Shown piece after piece: positions 27,494-34,981 of a DNA stretch of 64,000 bases (position 1 is its first letter; each line of letters begins with the position of its first letter). Source of the stretch: Microbacterium esteraromaticum. GTDB taxonomy: Bacteria; Actinomycetota; Actinomycetes; Actinomycetales; Microbacteriaceae. The stretch is from assembly GCF_900163815.1 (NCBI RefSeq), contig NZ_FUKO01000020.1, positions 62,001-126,000 on the forward strand. The letters are read 5' to 3'. The notes under the pieces were generated by a model that was given only the letters and a program-made list of their open reading frames with translations, had not been told where the DNA came from and searched no databases. A program made the translations under genes and the position numbers.

Positions 27494-27505
27494 GCGACAG
27501 TCACC

Positions 27506-28018
27506 TCAATCGGCGACTGCGCCGTCCTCGAGAACGGCCTGGTCTTTGATGACGGCCTGGTCCTCGAGAACGGCCTGGTCTTTGACGACGGCCTGGTCTT
27601 TGATGCCGACGACCGCCTGATTGAAGCCGCCACTGGTCAGCGACGAGCCGGCGACGCGATCCACGTCCAGCTCGTCGAGCTTCTTGCCGACCACGATGTC
27701 GGAGACACCGGCGATGAACTGCCCCTGGTAGCGGGTCGTCTCCGGCGCGATCGGGTCGCCGATGATCTCGACGCCGGTGACCGTGTCGTCGGCGAGTGTG
27801 AGAGTCACCGAGATCTTCTCGATCGTCTCGGGAGTCTGATAGGCACCCTCAGCCGTGTAGGTGCCGTCGGCGTAGGGCGCGGTGGCGTCTGTCGATGTCG
27901 GCGACGGATCGGCCTTCGCTGTGCCCGCCTCCGCAGAGCCGGAGCACCCGGCGAGGAGCACGGCCCCCGCCACGCCGACGAAGGCGATGCCGGTGCGGCC
28001 GGCGGTGTTCGAGGTCAT
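27506..28018 (-). CDS. FMN-binding-domain lipoprotein, predicted ApbE target
   Basis: 170 residues. The signal peptide ends in lipobox LAGC (C25). A Ser/Thr-rich linker follows, then an FMN_bind domain (about 48-138). D120-R-V-A-G-S-S126 fits the flavinylation motif Dxx(S/T)GA(S/T) loosely, with S126 where the FMN-bearing Thr usually sits. The C-terminus is a run of hexapeptides of the form KDQAV(V/L/I) or EDQAVL. The role is probably a lipid-anchored covalent flavoprotein passing electrons outside the membrane. Start ATG 28018, with CATGCT six bases upstream as a possible -10. First gene of the operon; 12 bases separate it from apbE. Confidence 0.87.
   Translation of the reverse strand: MTSNTAGRTGIAFVGVAGAVLLAGCSGSAEAGTAKADPSPTSTDATAPYADGTYTAEGAYQTPETIEKISVTLTLADDTVTGVEIIGDPIAPETTRYQGQFIAGVSDIVVGKKLDELDVDRVAGSSLTSGGFNQAVVGIKDQAVVKDQAVLEDQAVIKDQAVLEDGAVAD
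27525..27596 (-). repeat. Four in-frame 18-base repeats encoding hexapeptides
   Basis: Units at 27525-27542, 27543-27560, 27561-27578 and 27579-27596, with a partial fifth to about 27605. Units 1 and 3 are identical; units 2 and 4 differ by one base. All share CGGCCTGG ends and keep the reading frame. Confidence 0.9.
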
Positions 28019-28071
28019 GCGTCCAGCATGCGATATCCGGCTATGACGGTCCCGCATGCGGGTCTGGGGCG

Positions 28072-29106
28072 TCAGGCGTCTCCGCCGAACATGCTGGTGA
28101 CCGAGCCGTCCTCGAAGACCTGCTTGATCGCCGCCGCGAGCAGCGGTGCAATCGGCAGGATGGTGAGCCCATCCCAGCGTCGTGACTCGGTGAGCGGAAT
28201 CGTATCGGTGATGACGACCTGGTCGATCGACTCGTCTTGCAGTCGCTCGGATGCCGGATCGCTGAAGATGGCATGGGTCGCGGCGACGATGACCTTGCGA
28301 GCGCCGTTCGCCTTCAGGGCTTGCGCCGCCTTGACGATGGTGCCGCCGGTGTCGATCATGTCATCGACGAGCAGACACGTGCGGCCGTCGACGGCGCCGA
28401 CGATCTCGTGCACCGAGACCTGGTTCGCGACCTTCGGGTCACGGCGCTTGTGGATGATCGCCAGGGGCGCCCCCAGGCTGTCCGACCATGTGTCCGCGAC
28501 GCGGACGCGCCCCATATCGGGCGACACGATGGTCAGCGTCTCGCGGTCTTCGGCCGTCATCGTGCCGACGAAGTGCTCGAGCAGCACGGGCTTGGCGAAC
28601 AGATGGTCGACGGGCCCGTCGAAGAAGCCCTGGATCTGCGCAGCGTGCAGATCAACGCTCATGATCCGGTCAGCGCCGGCGACCTTGAGCATGTCGGCGA
28701 TGAGGCGCGCGGAGATCGGCTCTCGGCCCCGACCCTTCTTGTCCTGACGCGAATACGGGTAGTACGGGGCGACGAGGGTGACGCGCTTGGCCGACGCGCG
28801 CTTGGCGGCGTCGAGCATGATGAGCGTCTCCATGAGCCACTCGTTCACCGGCTCGCCGAACGACTGCACGATGAACAGGTCGCAGCCACGGATCGAGACC
28901 TCGAAGCGGGCGTAGATCTCACCCGATGCGAACGTGCGGTGCTCGACCGGCGCAATCTCCTGGCCCAGCGCCGCAGCCACCGCGGCGGTCAACTCAGGGT
29001 GCGAGCGCCCGCCCGCGACGACGAGACGCTTCTTGGTCTTCGCGGTGAGCCCGGGGGCGACCCCGTTCTCCCGATCCAGTGCAGCCTTCTTCTTCTTCTG
29101 ACCCAT
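28072..29106 (-). CDS. prs: Ribose-phosphate diphosphokinase (PRPP synthetase)
   Basis: 344 residues. RLVVAGGRSHPELTAAV begins the catalytic fold; YYPYSRQDKKGRGREPISAR, SVDLHAAQIQGFFDGPVD and the PRPP loop VDDMIDTGGTIVKAA are present. It makes PRPP from ribose-5-phosphate and ATP. About 25 extra basic residues precede the fold (GQKKKKAALDREN); ATG 29106 is only nine bases after the glmU stop. The glmU-prs pair is conserved in Actinobacteria. Confidence 0.94.
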   Translation of the reverse strand: MGQKKKKAALDRENGVAPGLTAKTKKRLVVAGGRSHPELTAAVAAALGQEIAPVEHRTFASGEIYARFEVSIRGCDLFIVQSFGEPVNEWLMETLIMLDAAKRASAKRVTLVAPYYPYSRQDKKGRGREPISARLIADMLKVAGADRIMSVDLHAAQIQGFFDGPVDHLFAKPVLLEHFVGTMTAEDRETLTIVSPDMGRVRVADTWSDSLGAPLAIIHKRRDPKVANQVSVHEIVGAVDGRTCLLVDDMIDTGGTIVKAAQALKANGARKVIVAATHAIFSDPASERLQDESIDQVVITDTIPLTESRRWDGLTILPIAPLLAAAIKQVFEDGSVTSMFGGDA

Positions 29107-29115
29107 GCGACTCGC

Positions 29116-30546
29116 CTATTCCGCCGATCGTTCTCTGGCAGCAGCATCGGCTGCTCCCGTGCCTGCTCTGTTCTTCTCAACCCACCCGACGATGTTCCGC
29201 TGAGGGGCGACGCTCATGGCCAGCGCGCCAGCGGGTACGTCCTTGCGGACGACGGCGCCAGCACCGGTCTTCGCACCTGCTCCCAGCTTAACGGGAGCGA
29301 CGAGCACCGTGTGCGATCCGGTGTGCGCTTCGTCTCCGATCTCGGTGCGGTGCTTATGCACATCGTCGTAGTTCGCGGTGATCGTGCTCGCGCCCAGGTT
29401 GACGTTGCGGCCAATTGTGGCATCCCCCACATACGACAGATGCGGCACCTTGCTGCCCTCGCCGATCTGCGTGTTCTTCGTCTCGACGTAGGCGCCGATC
29501 TTGCCGCCCGCGCCGAGCACGGTGCCCGGACGCAGGAAGGAGAACGGTCCGACAGTGGCGTTCGCGCCGATCACGGCGAGATTCGCGTCGCTGCGACGCA
29601 CCACGGCATCTGCACCGACCTCGCAGTCGACCAGGGTCGTGTCGGGTCCGACGGTGGCACCCGCGGCGATGACCGTGGCGCGCAGGATCTGCGTGTTGGG
29701 CAGGATCGTGACGTCCGGCGCGAGCTTCGCGTCATCGTCGATCCAGGTCGTGGCGGGGTCGATGATCGTGACGCCCTCGCGCTGCCAGTGGCGCACGATG
29801 CGCTGGTTGAGCACACGTCCGGCCTCGGCGAGCTGGGCGCGGTCGTTGACGCCGAAGGTGGATGCCACGTCGTTCGCGAGTTCGGCTGCGACCGGCTCTG
29901 CCGCGCCGCGGAGCAGCCCGATGACATCGGTGAGGTACATCTCGCCCTGCGCGTTGTGCTGGTCGACCCGGGCGAGGAAGACCCGCAGCGGGGCGGCGCG
30001 GAACACATAGACGCCGGCATTGATCTCGGTGACCGCGGCCTCGTCGGCCGTGGCATCCTTCTGCTCGACGATGCGCTCCACGATGCCGTCCGCACCGCGG
30101 ATCACGCGGCCGTAGCCGGTCGGATCGTCGACGTGGGCGCTGAGCACGGTGGCTGCGGCGGATGCTGCGCGGTGCCCGGCGATCAGCGCTTCGAGCGTGT
30201 CGCTCTGCAGCAGCGGCACATCGCCGGACAGCACCAGCACGTCGCCGTCGAAGTCGGCGGGGAGGGCGTCGAGTGCGACCTGAACGGCGCGGCCGGTGCC
30301 GGGGATCTCGTCCTGGTCGACGACGACAGCATCCGGATACTGGTCTACGAGCGCCGCGATCACCTGGTCGCGTTCGTGCCGGACGACGACCTCGATGTGC
30401 TGGGCGCCCAGCGCACGCGCGGTGGCGAGCACGTGGCCGACGAGCGGCCGCCCGCCGATCTCATGCAGCACCTTCGGCAGGCGGGACTTCATGCGAGTGC
30501 CCTGCCCTGCGGCGAGGACGATGATGGCGAGCGCGTTCTCCGACAT
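29116..30546 (-). CDS. glmU: Bifunctional UDP-N-acetylglucosamine pyrophosphorylase / glucosamine-1-phosphate N-acetyltransferase
   Basis: 476 residues. The N-terminal uridylyltransferase has VLAAGQGTRMKS near residues 10-21 and PLVGHVL; the C-terminal left-handed beta helix has hexad repeats (VGPDTTLV, VGPFSFLRPG, IGEGSKVPHLSYVGDATIG) and the acetyl-CoA end. It makes UDP-GlcNAc for peptidoglycan. ATG 30546 matches the family N-terminus, and no other start is near. The tRNA-Gln gene ends at 30548, so only one base separates them; GGAG is too close to act as a normal ribosome-binding site. Confidence 0.94.
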   Translation of the reverse strand: MSENALAIIVLAAGQGTRMKSRLPKVLHEIGGRPLVGHVLATARALGAQHIEVVVRHERDQVIAALVDQYPDAVVVDQDEIPGTGRAVQVALDALPADFDGDVLVLSGDVPLLQSDTLEALIAGHRAASAAATVLSAHVDDPTGYGRVIRGADGIVERIVEQKDATADEAAVTEINAGVYVFRAAPLRVFLARVDQHNAQGEMYLTDVIGLLRGAAEPVAAELANDVASTFGVNDRAQLAEAGRVLNQRIVRHWQREGVTIIDPATTWIDDDAKLAPDVTILPNTQILRATVIAAGATVGPDTTLVDCEVGADAVVRRSDANLAVIGANATVGPFSFLRPGTVLGAGGKIGAYVETKNTQIGEGSKVPHLSYVGDATIGRNVNLGASTITANYDDVHKHRTEIGDEAHTGSHTVLVAPVKLGAGAKTGAGAVVRKDVPAGALAMSVAPQRNIVGWVEKNRAGTGAADAAARERSAE

Positions 30547-30547
30547 G

Positions 30548-30619
30548 CTCCGCCGCCAGGACTCGAACCTGGACTTAACAGCTCCAAAGGCTGTCGTGCT
30601 GCCATTACACTACGGCGGA
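30548..30619 (-). tRNA. tRNA-Gln (anticodon UUG)
   Basis: 72 nucleotides. Acceptor arms TCCGCCG (5' end at 30619) and CGGCGGA (30555-30549), D-arm with GTGTAATGGCAGCAC, anticodon stem ACAGC/GCTGT enclosing CTTTGGA (anticodon TTG), and TFC loop GGTTCGAGTCC. The discriminator base is G at 30548. CCA is not encoded: the next bases are C then ATG of glmU. It is transcribed in the same direction as glmU and prs. Confidence 0.93.
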
Positions 30620-30648
30620 CCGAGCAGCACTTGGTGCCGCCACCAGAT

Positions 30649-30677
30649 AAGTCTGCCATGTCTCGGCTGGCAGACTT
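30649..30677. promoter_or_regulatory. Inverted repeat between tRNA-Gln and marR, candidate MarR operator
   Basis: Perfect ten-base arms AAGTCTGCCA (30649-30658) and TGGCAGACTT (30668-30677) with a nine-base spacer. The right arm overlaps the marR -35; the left arm lies in the divergent tRNA-Gln promoter region. Confidence 0.6.
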
Positions 30678-30704
30678 CGCGCGAGAACGCTGGCGCGGGA
30701 TAAT
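30676..30704 (+). promoter_or_regulatory. Leaderless promoter of the 30.7-kb marR gene
   Basis: TTCGCG (30676-30681), 17-base spacer, GATAAT (30699-30704), then six bases to ATG 30711. Confidence 0.55.
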
Positions 30705-30710
30705 GAATGC

Positions 30711-31205
30711 ATGAGCGAGGCGGATGAGGTCGACAGGATCGTCGGCGCCTGGAACACCCAGCGCCCCGATCTGGACTTCTCACCCCTCGAGGTGCTGTCG
30801 CGGATGGATCGTCTTTCGCGCCACCTCGATCGCGCCCGTCGGGAGGTCTTCCACCGCAGCGACATCGAGCCGTGGGAGTGGGATGTGCTCTCGGCCCTGC
30901 GCCGGGCGGGGGCGCCGTTCCGGCTCTCGCCGAAGCAGCTCCTGCAGCAGACGCTGGTCTCCAGCGGCACGATGACCAATCGAATCGATCGGCTCGTCGG
31001 GCGCCGTTTCGTGCGCCGAGAAGCCGATCCCGGTGATGGCCGCAGCGTGCAGGTGATCCTCACCGATGACGGGCAGATCCGCGTGGATGCCGCGATCACC
31101 CGACTCGTCGACGCGGAGGCCGAGCTGCTTCAGGCGCTCCCCCGTGCGGACCGCGACCGTCTGGCCGGTCTGCTGCGCAAACTGAGCCTGAGCTTCGATT
31201 CATGA
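30711..31205 (+). CDS. MarR-family transcriptional regulator
   Basis: 164 residues. A winged helix-turn-helix occupies about 55-120 (LSPKQLLQQTLVSSGTMTNR as recognition helix, DPGDGRSVQVILTDDG as the wing), flanked by dimerisation helices. Ligand unknown. ATG 30711 follows a GATAAT box by six bases. A perfect inverted repeat lies immediately upstream and could be its own operator; the same site may affect the divergent tRNA-Gln. The following pseudouridine synthase gene is 33 bases downstream. Confidence 0.88.
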   Translation: MSEADEVDRIVGAWNTQRPDLDFSPLEVLSRMDRLSRHLDRARREVFHRSDIEPWEWDVLSALRRAGAPFRLSPKQLLQQTLVSSGTMTNRIDRLVGRRFVRREADPGDGRSVQVILTDDGQIRVDAAITRLVDAEAELLQALPRADRDRLAGLLRKLSLSFDS

Positions 31206-31221
31206 TGGGCGCGGGCATCTG

Positions 31222-31239
31222 ATGGCGATGGCTTTCTGA
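31222..31239 (+). CDS. Possible five-codon mini-ORF coupled to the pseudouridine synthase start
   Basis: ATG-GCG-ATG-GCT-TTC-TGA; the TGA overlaps the next ATG (TGATG). The arrangement arises from a 12-base direct repeat (31219-31230 and 31236-31247) and may simply be a duplicated start region rather than a functional leader. Confidence 0.3.
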   Translation: MAMAF

Positions 31240-32189
31240 TGGCGATGATCTCTCCGCTGCCCGTGCGCGACGGTGTCGGCGCGACGCGACTGCATCTGCC
31301 GATGACCGGGCCGTGGGCGACTGTCGGCGACTATATGGCCGAGCGCTTCTTCCACCTGAGCCCGGAACTGCTCTTCGCGCGCTTCGACCGCAGCGAGATC
31401 ATCGCGCTCGACGGCACGGCGCTGACCCGCGAGACCCCGCTGGGGGCGCACGAGTTCATCTGGTACTACCGCGAGCCGGCGGTGGAGCGGGAGATCCCCT
31501 TCGACGTGCAGGTGCTGTACCAGGATCGGGATCTCGTGGTGGCCGACAAGCCGCACTTCCTGCCGACGACGCCCGGCGGCAAGTACCTGCAGAACTCCGC
31601 CCTGGTGCGGCTGCGCAGACAGCTCGATCTCCCCGAGCTCGCGCCGATCCATCGCCTGGATCGCGCGACAGCAGGCCTGGTGATGTTCACGGTGCGACCT
31701 GAGGTCCGCGGCGCGTACCAGTTACTCTTCGAGCGTCGCGAGGTCGAGAAGGTGTACGAGGCCGTCTCACCGCTGCCGGACGAGTGGGATGCGGCATCCC
31801 CCGCCCTGGCTGGCGAACCGTTTCCGATCGTCTACCGCAACCACATCGAGAAGCTGCGTGGAAACGTATGCGTGCGAGCGGATGCCGAACGCGAGCCCAA
31901 TTCCGAGACGCTCGTCGAGCTGATCGATGCCGACGACCGTGTGATGCACACGCTGCTACGTCCACATTCCGGCAAGATGCACCAGCTGCGCGTGCACCTC
32001 GCGGCCCTCGGCGCCGGAATCCTCAACGACAGCTTCTACCCCGAGCTGCTGCCCGAGGCGCCGGACAACTTCGGGAAACCACTGCAGCTGCTGGCACGGG
32101 AACTGAGGTTCATCGACCCGCTGAGCGGTGCGCCGAGAGACTTCGCGACGCACCGCACGCTGCAGGAGGCTCCTGCTAGCGCCGCATGA
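31239..32189 (+). CDS. RluA-family RNA pseudouridine synthase
   Basis: 316 residues. LVVADKPHFLPTTPGG and the catalytic IHRLDRATAG (Asp nucleophile) define the RluA/RsuA fold; HSGKMHQLRVHLAALG is the C-terminal signature. It isomerises uridine in rRNA or tRNA; which site cannot be read. No clear Shine-Dalgarno; ATG 31239 lies in a duplicated start region. The last 14 bases overlap the 3' end of metI on the other strand. Confidence 0.88.
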   Translation: MAMISPLPVRDGVGATRLHLPMTGPWATVGDYMAERFFHLSPELLFARFDRSEIIALDGTALTRETPLGAHEFIWYYREPAVEREIPFDVQVLYQDRDLVVADKPHFLPTTPGGKYLQNSALVRLRRQLDLPELAPIHRLDRATAGLVMFTVRPEVRGAYQLLFERREVEKVYEAVSPLPDEWDAASPALAGEPFPIVYRNHIEKLRGNVCVRADAEREPNSETLVELIDADDRVMHTLLRPHSGKMHQLRVHLAALGAGILNDSFYPELLPEAPDNFGKPLQLLARELRFIDPLSGAPRDFATHRTLQEAPASAA

Positions 32190-32835
32190 TCACGCGGGCG
32201 AGCTTGGTGCCCAGCAGCTGGATGAGGTGCACGAACACGACGATCAGGATGATGGCCGCCCACATCACGACAGGCTCGAACTTGCGGAAGCCGTAGATCT
32301 GCGCAAACGCGCCCAGTCCGCCGCCGCCGACCACACCGGCCATCGCTGTCATATCGATCAGTGCGACCACGATGAAGGTGTAGCCGAGGATAAGAGGCCC
32401 CAGCGACTCGGGGATCGCGACCGTGAAGAGAATGCGCCATGGTCCTGCACCCATGGACCGGGCAGCCTCGATAACGCCGGGTGAGACCGAGACCAGGTGC
32501 TGCTCGACGATGCGGCCGATAGCGAAGGCCGCGGCGATGCCGATCGCGAAAGCGCCGGCGGTGGTGCCGATTCCAATCCCGACCACCTCGCGGGTGACTG
32601 GCTGAAGCACGAAGATGAAGATCACGAACGGGATTGGACGGAAGAAGTTCACCAGCAGCTCGAGCAGCCCGTTCACCGCACGGTTGTGCAGCAGACTGCC
32701 GGGGCGGGTCACGTACAGGCCGACACCGATGACCGTGCCCAGAATGCCGCCGAGCACCAGGGCGAACGACGTCATGTACAGCGTCTCGAGGGCGGCCCGC
32801 CAGAACTCGGGCCACAGCTCATTGAGGCGATCCAT
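32176..32835 (-). CDS. metI: Methionine ABC transporter permease
   Basis: 219 residues, five or six membrane helices. FFRPIPFVIFIFVLQPVTR and the EAARSMGAGPWRILFTVAIPES coupling loop (EAA motif) match MetI. It works with MetN and MetQ. ATG 32835 overlaps the metN stop by one base (TGATG). Third and last gene of metQNI. Confidence 0.93.
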   Translation of the reverse strand: MDRLNELWPEFWRAALETLYMTSFALVLGGILGTVIGVGLYVTRPGSLLHNRAVNGLLELLVNFFRPIPFVIFIFVLQPVTREVVGIGIGTTAGAFAIGIAAAFAIGRIVEQHLVSVSPGVIEAARSMGAGPWRILFTVAIPESLGPLILGYTFIVVALIDMTAMAGVVGGGGLGAFAQIYGFRKFEPVVMWAAIILIVVFVHLIQLLGTKLARVIMRR

Positions 32836-33896
32836 CAGCGGGTTCCCTCCTGGTCGATGCTCGTGTCGAGACCGAGCTCGGTGACCGTCGTGTGGGCGCC
32901 GATCTGCTGCAGGACCGCGTCTACCGCGGCATCCGTCCCTCGGATCGCGAGCGTGAGGTGACCGAAGGCGCGGCCGCGGATGTCGTTGATGCCGCCGAAG
33001 ACGAGCTCGAACTGCACGCCCGCCTGGGCGAGATCGAGGAGGACCTGCGCCTGGGACGAGTCGCCGTCGCGGAATGAGAACGTGGCCAGGCGGCCATCGT
33101 GCCGCGCGCGCAGCGCGGCACTCTCGGCGGGCGAGGGGACGCCCTTGATGATCGTGCCGACGAAGCGTTGAGAGGCCGGATGCTGCGGATTGGAGAAGAC
33201 GTCGAAGACGTCGCCCCGCTCGATCACCCGGCCGTTCTCCATCACGGCGACCGTGGTGGCGATGGTCTGGATGACGTCCATCTCGTGCGTGATCACGATG
33301 ATCGTCACGCCCTGCTCTTCATTGACTCGCTTGAGCAGTGCGAGCACTTCGTGCGTGGTCTGAGGGTCGAGGGCGCTGGTCGCCTCGTCGGCGAGCAGAA
33401 TGGCGGGGCGGGGTGCGAGTGCGCGTGCGATTCCGACGCGCTGCTTCTGACCGCCGGAGAGCTGCTCCGGATATGCCTTCGCCTTGTCAGCGAGCCCCAC
33501 GAAGGCCAGCAGTTCGGCGACGCGCTCATCGATCTCGGCTTTCGACCAGCCGGCGAGCTTGAGCGGGTAGGCGATGTTGGCCTTGACCGTCTTCGAGGCG
33601 AACAGGTTGAACTGCTGGAAGATCATCCCGATGCCGCCGCGCACTCCGCGCAGCTCGCGCTCCGAAAGCTTCGTGATGTCGACGCCGTCGACGAGGATGG
33701 AACCTCCCGTAGCGGGCTCCAGCGCGTTGATGAGCCGGACGAGGGTCGATTTGCCGGCACCGGAGTAGCCGATGATGCCGAAGACATCTCCGCGCTCGAC
33801 CTCCAGCGACACGGTGTCGACCGCGGTCACGGAACTGGCTCCCTTGGCAGTCGGCGGGTACGTCTTCGTGACGTCGGTGAGGGCCACGATGGGCAT
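32835..33896 (-). CDS. metN: Methionine ABC transporter ATP-binding protein
   Basis: 353 residues. Walker A GYSGAGKST, Q-loop, signature LSGGQKQRVGIARAL, Walker B ILLADEATSALD, and a C-terminal NIL (ACT-like) domain (about 265-345), which in known MetN binds methionine and inhibits transport. ATG 33896 is chosen for homology (MPIVALTDVTKTY) with AGAGAGA upstream. Lies 83 bases after metQ. Confidence 0.94.
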   Translation of the reverse strand: MPIVALTDVTKTYPPTAKGASSVTAVDTVSLEVERGDVFGIIGYSGAGKSTLVRLINALEPATGGSILVDGVDITKLSERELRGVRGGIGMIFQQFNLFASKTVKANIAYPLKLAGWSKAEIDERVAELLAFVGLADKAKAYPEQLSGGQKQRVGIARALAPRPAILLADEATSALDPQTTHEVLALLKRVNEEQGVTIIVITHEMDVIQTIATTVAVMENGRVIERGDVFDVFSNPQHPASQRFVGTIIKGVPSPAESAALRARHDGRLATFSFRDGDSSQAQVLLDLAQAGVQFELVFGGINDIRGRAFGHLTLAIRGTDAAVDAVLQQIGAHTTVTELGLDTSIDQEGTR

Positions 33897-33979
33897 GGTG
33901 TATCTCTCTGTGGGCGTCGGAATCGGGCGGCGCGGAAGGCGCAGCGCCCGATTCACCTCGCAATCTGCTGCGCGGGCTA

Positions 33980-34885
33980 TCAGCCCTGCGCTTCGGTGTC
34001 CTTCTCGACCTTCTTCAACGAGGCCTCCAGGTCGGCAACCGGCGTCTTCAGCGAGACGATCGTGTTGCCGGATGCCTCGGCGAGCCCCTTCTGCACGGCG
34101 TCGTCGTTCTGGAAGATGTCGACGAGCGTGAGGTAGGTCTCGTTGTCCTTGTCGGAGGCCCGCGCGGCGAAGATGTTCACGTACGGCAGCGCGTTCGCGT
34201 CGGAAGGGTCATCCTGCGCGATGGCGTCTTCGAACTTCAGCCCCGCCTGGGTGACGAAGTCGTTGTTGATGATCGCGGCAGCCGCATCGGGCAGCGAATT
34301 GGGGATCAGCGCTGCCTCGAGCGCGGTGACCTTGACCTTGGATTTCGCCTCGTCGATATCGGCGAGGTCGGAGAAGATCGTGCCGCCGCTCTTCAGCTCG
34401 ATGAGCCCGGCGGACTGCAGCACGAGCAGCGCGCGCGCCTGGTTGGAGGCATCATCAGGAACGAGAACGGTCTCGCCCTTCTTGATGTCCTTGACGTCGT
34501 CGACCTTCTGCGAGTACAGGCCCAGAGGGTAGATGCCGGTGGAGCCGATCGGCACGAGGTCCTCACCCGAGGCGACGTTGTAGCCGGCCAGGTAGACGAT
34601 GTGCTGGAACTGATTGAGGTCCAGCTCCGCTTCCGTGAGGGCGGGGTTGGGCTGCTCGTAAGAGGCGAAGTCGATCAGCTCGACGGTGATGCCCTCCTCC
34701 TTGGCCGCCTCGACGAAGGCGGGCCACTGCGGGTCGCTCTTTCCGACGACACCGATGCGGACGACAGGGTTCTCATTCTCGTCACCGCCGGCGGACACGG
34801 CGGGTGAAGACGCGCAGCCGGCGAGGGCGATGAGAAGCGGCACCGCGGCAAGCGCGGCGAGGAGGGAGGCAGTACGGCGTGACAT
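33980..34885 (-). CDS. metQ: Methionine-binding lipoprotein (NlpA/MetQ family)
   Basis: 301 residues. Signal peptide with lipobox LAGC at about residue 22-25, then the NlpA domain: VELIDFASYEQPNPALTEAE, LDLNQFQHIVYL, GIYPLGLYSQK and VPDDASNQARAL. Extracytoplasmic receptor delivering D/L-methionine to MetNI. Start ATG 34885 gives a proper signal peptide; the Shine-Dalgarno (GAAAGA) is weak. I looked for a SAM riboswitch in 34886-34981 and did not recognise one. Confidence 0.92.
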   Translation of the reverse strand: MSRRTASLLAALAAVPLLIALAGCASSPAVSAGGDENENPVVRIGVVGKSDPQWPAFVEAAKEEGITVELIDFASYEQPNPALTEAELDLNQFQHIVYLAGYNVASGEDLVPIGSTGIYPLGLYSQKVDDVKDIKKGETVLVPDDASNQARALLVLQSAGLIELKSGGTIFSDLADIDEAKSKVKVTALEAALIPNSLPDAAAAIINNDFVTQAGLKFEDAIAQDDPSDANALPYVNIFAARASDKDNETYLTLVDIFQNDDAVQKGLAEASGNTIVSLKTPVADLEASLKKVEKDTEAQG

Positions 34886-34981
34886 TGCAGATCTTTCTTT
34901 CAGAAGGGGACTCCGCAACGGTAAGCGGGCCGCTCTGGGCGCGACCAATCAGGCGTCACACAAGGTCACAGCACGAGGGCG

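Noticed and set aside
28237..30714. 825-codon plus-strand open frame opposite prs, glmU and tRNA-Gln
   Set aside because: It runs straight through a tRNA gene and two essential genes; no family resemblance.
34886..34981. SAM riboswitch before metQNI
   Set aside because: I looked for a multi-stem leader ending in a terminator and saw no recognisable core; the gap is under 100 bases.
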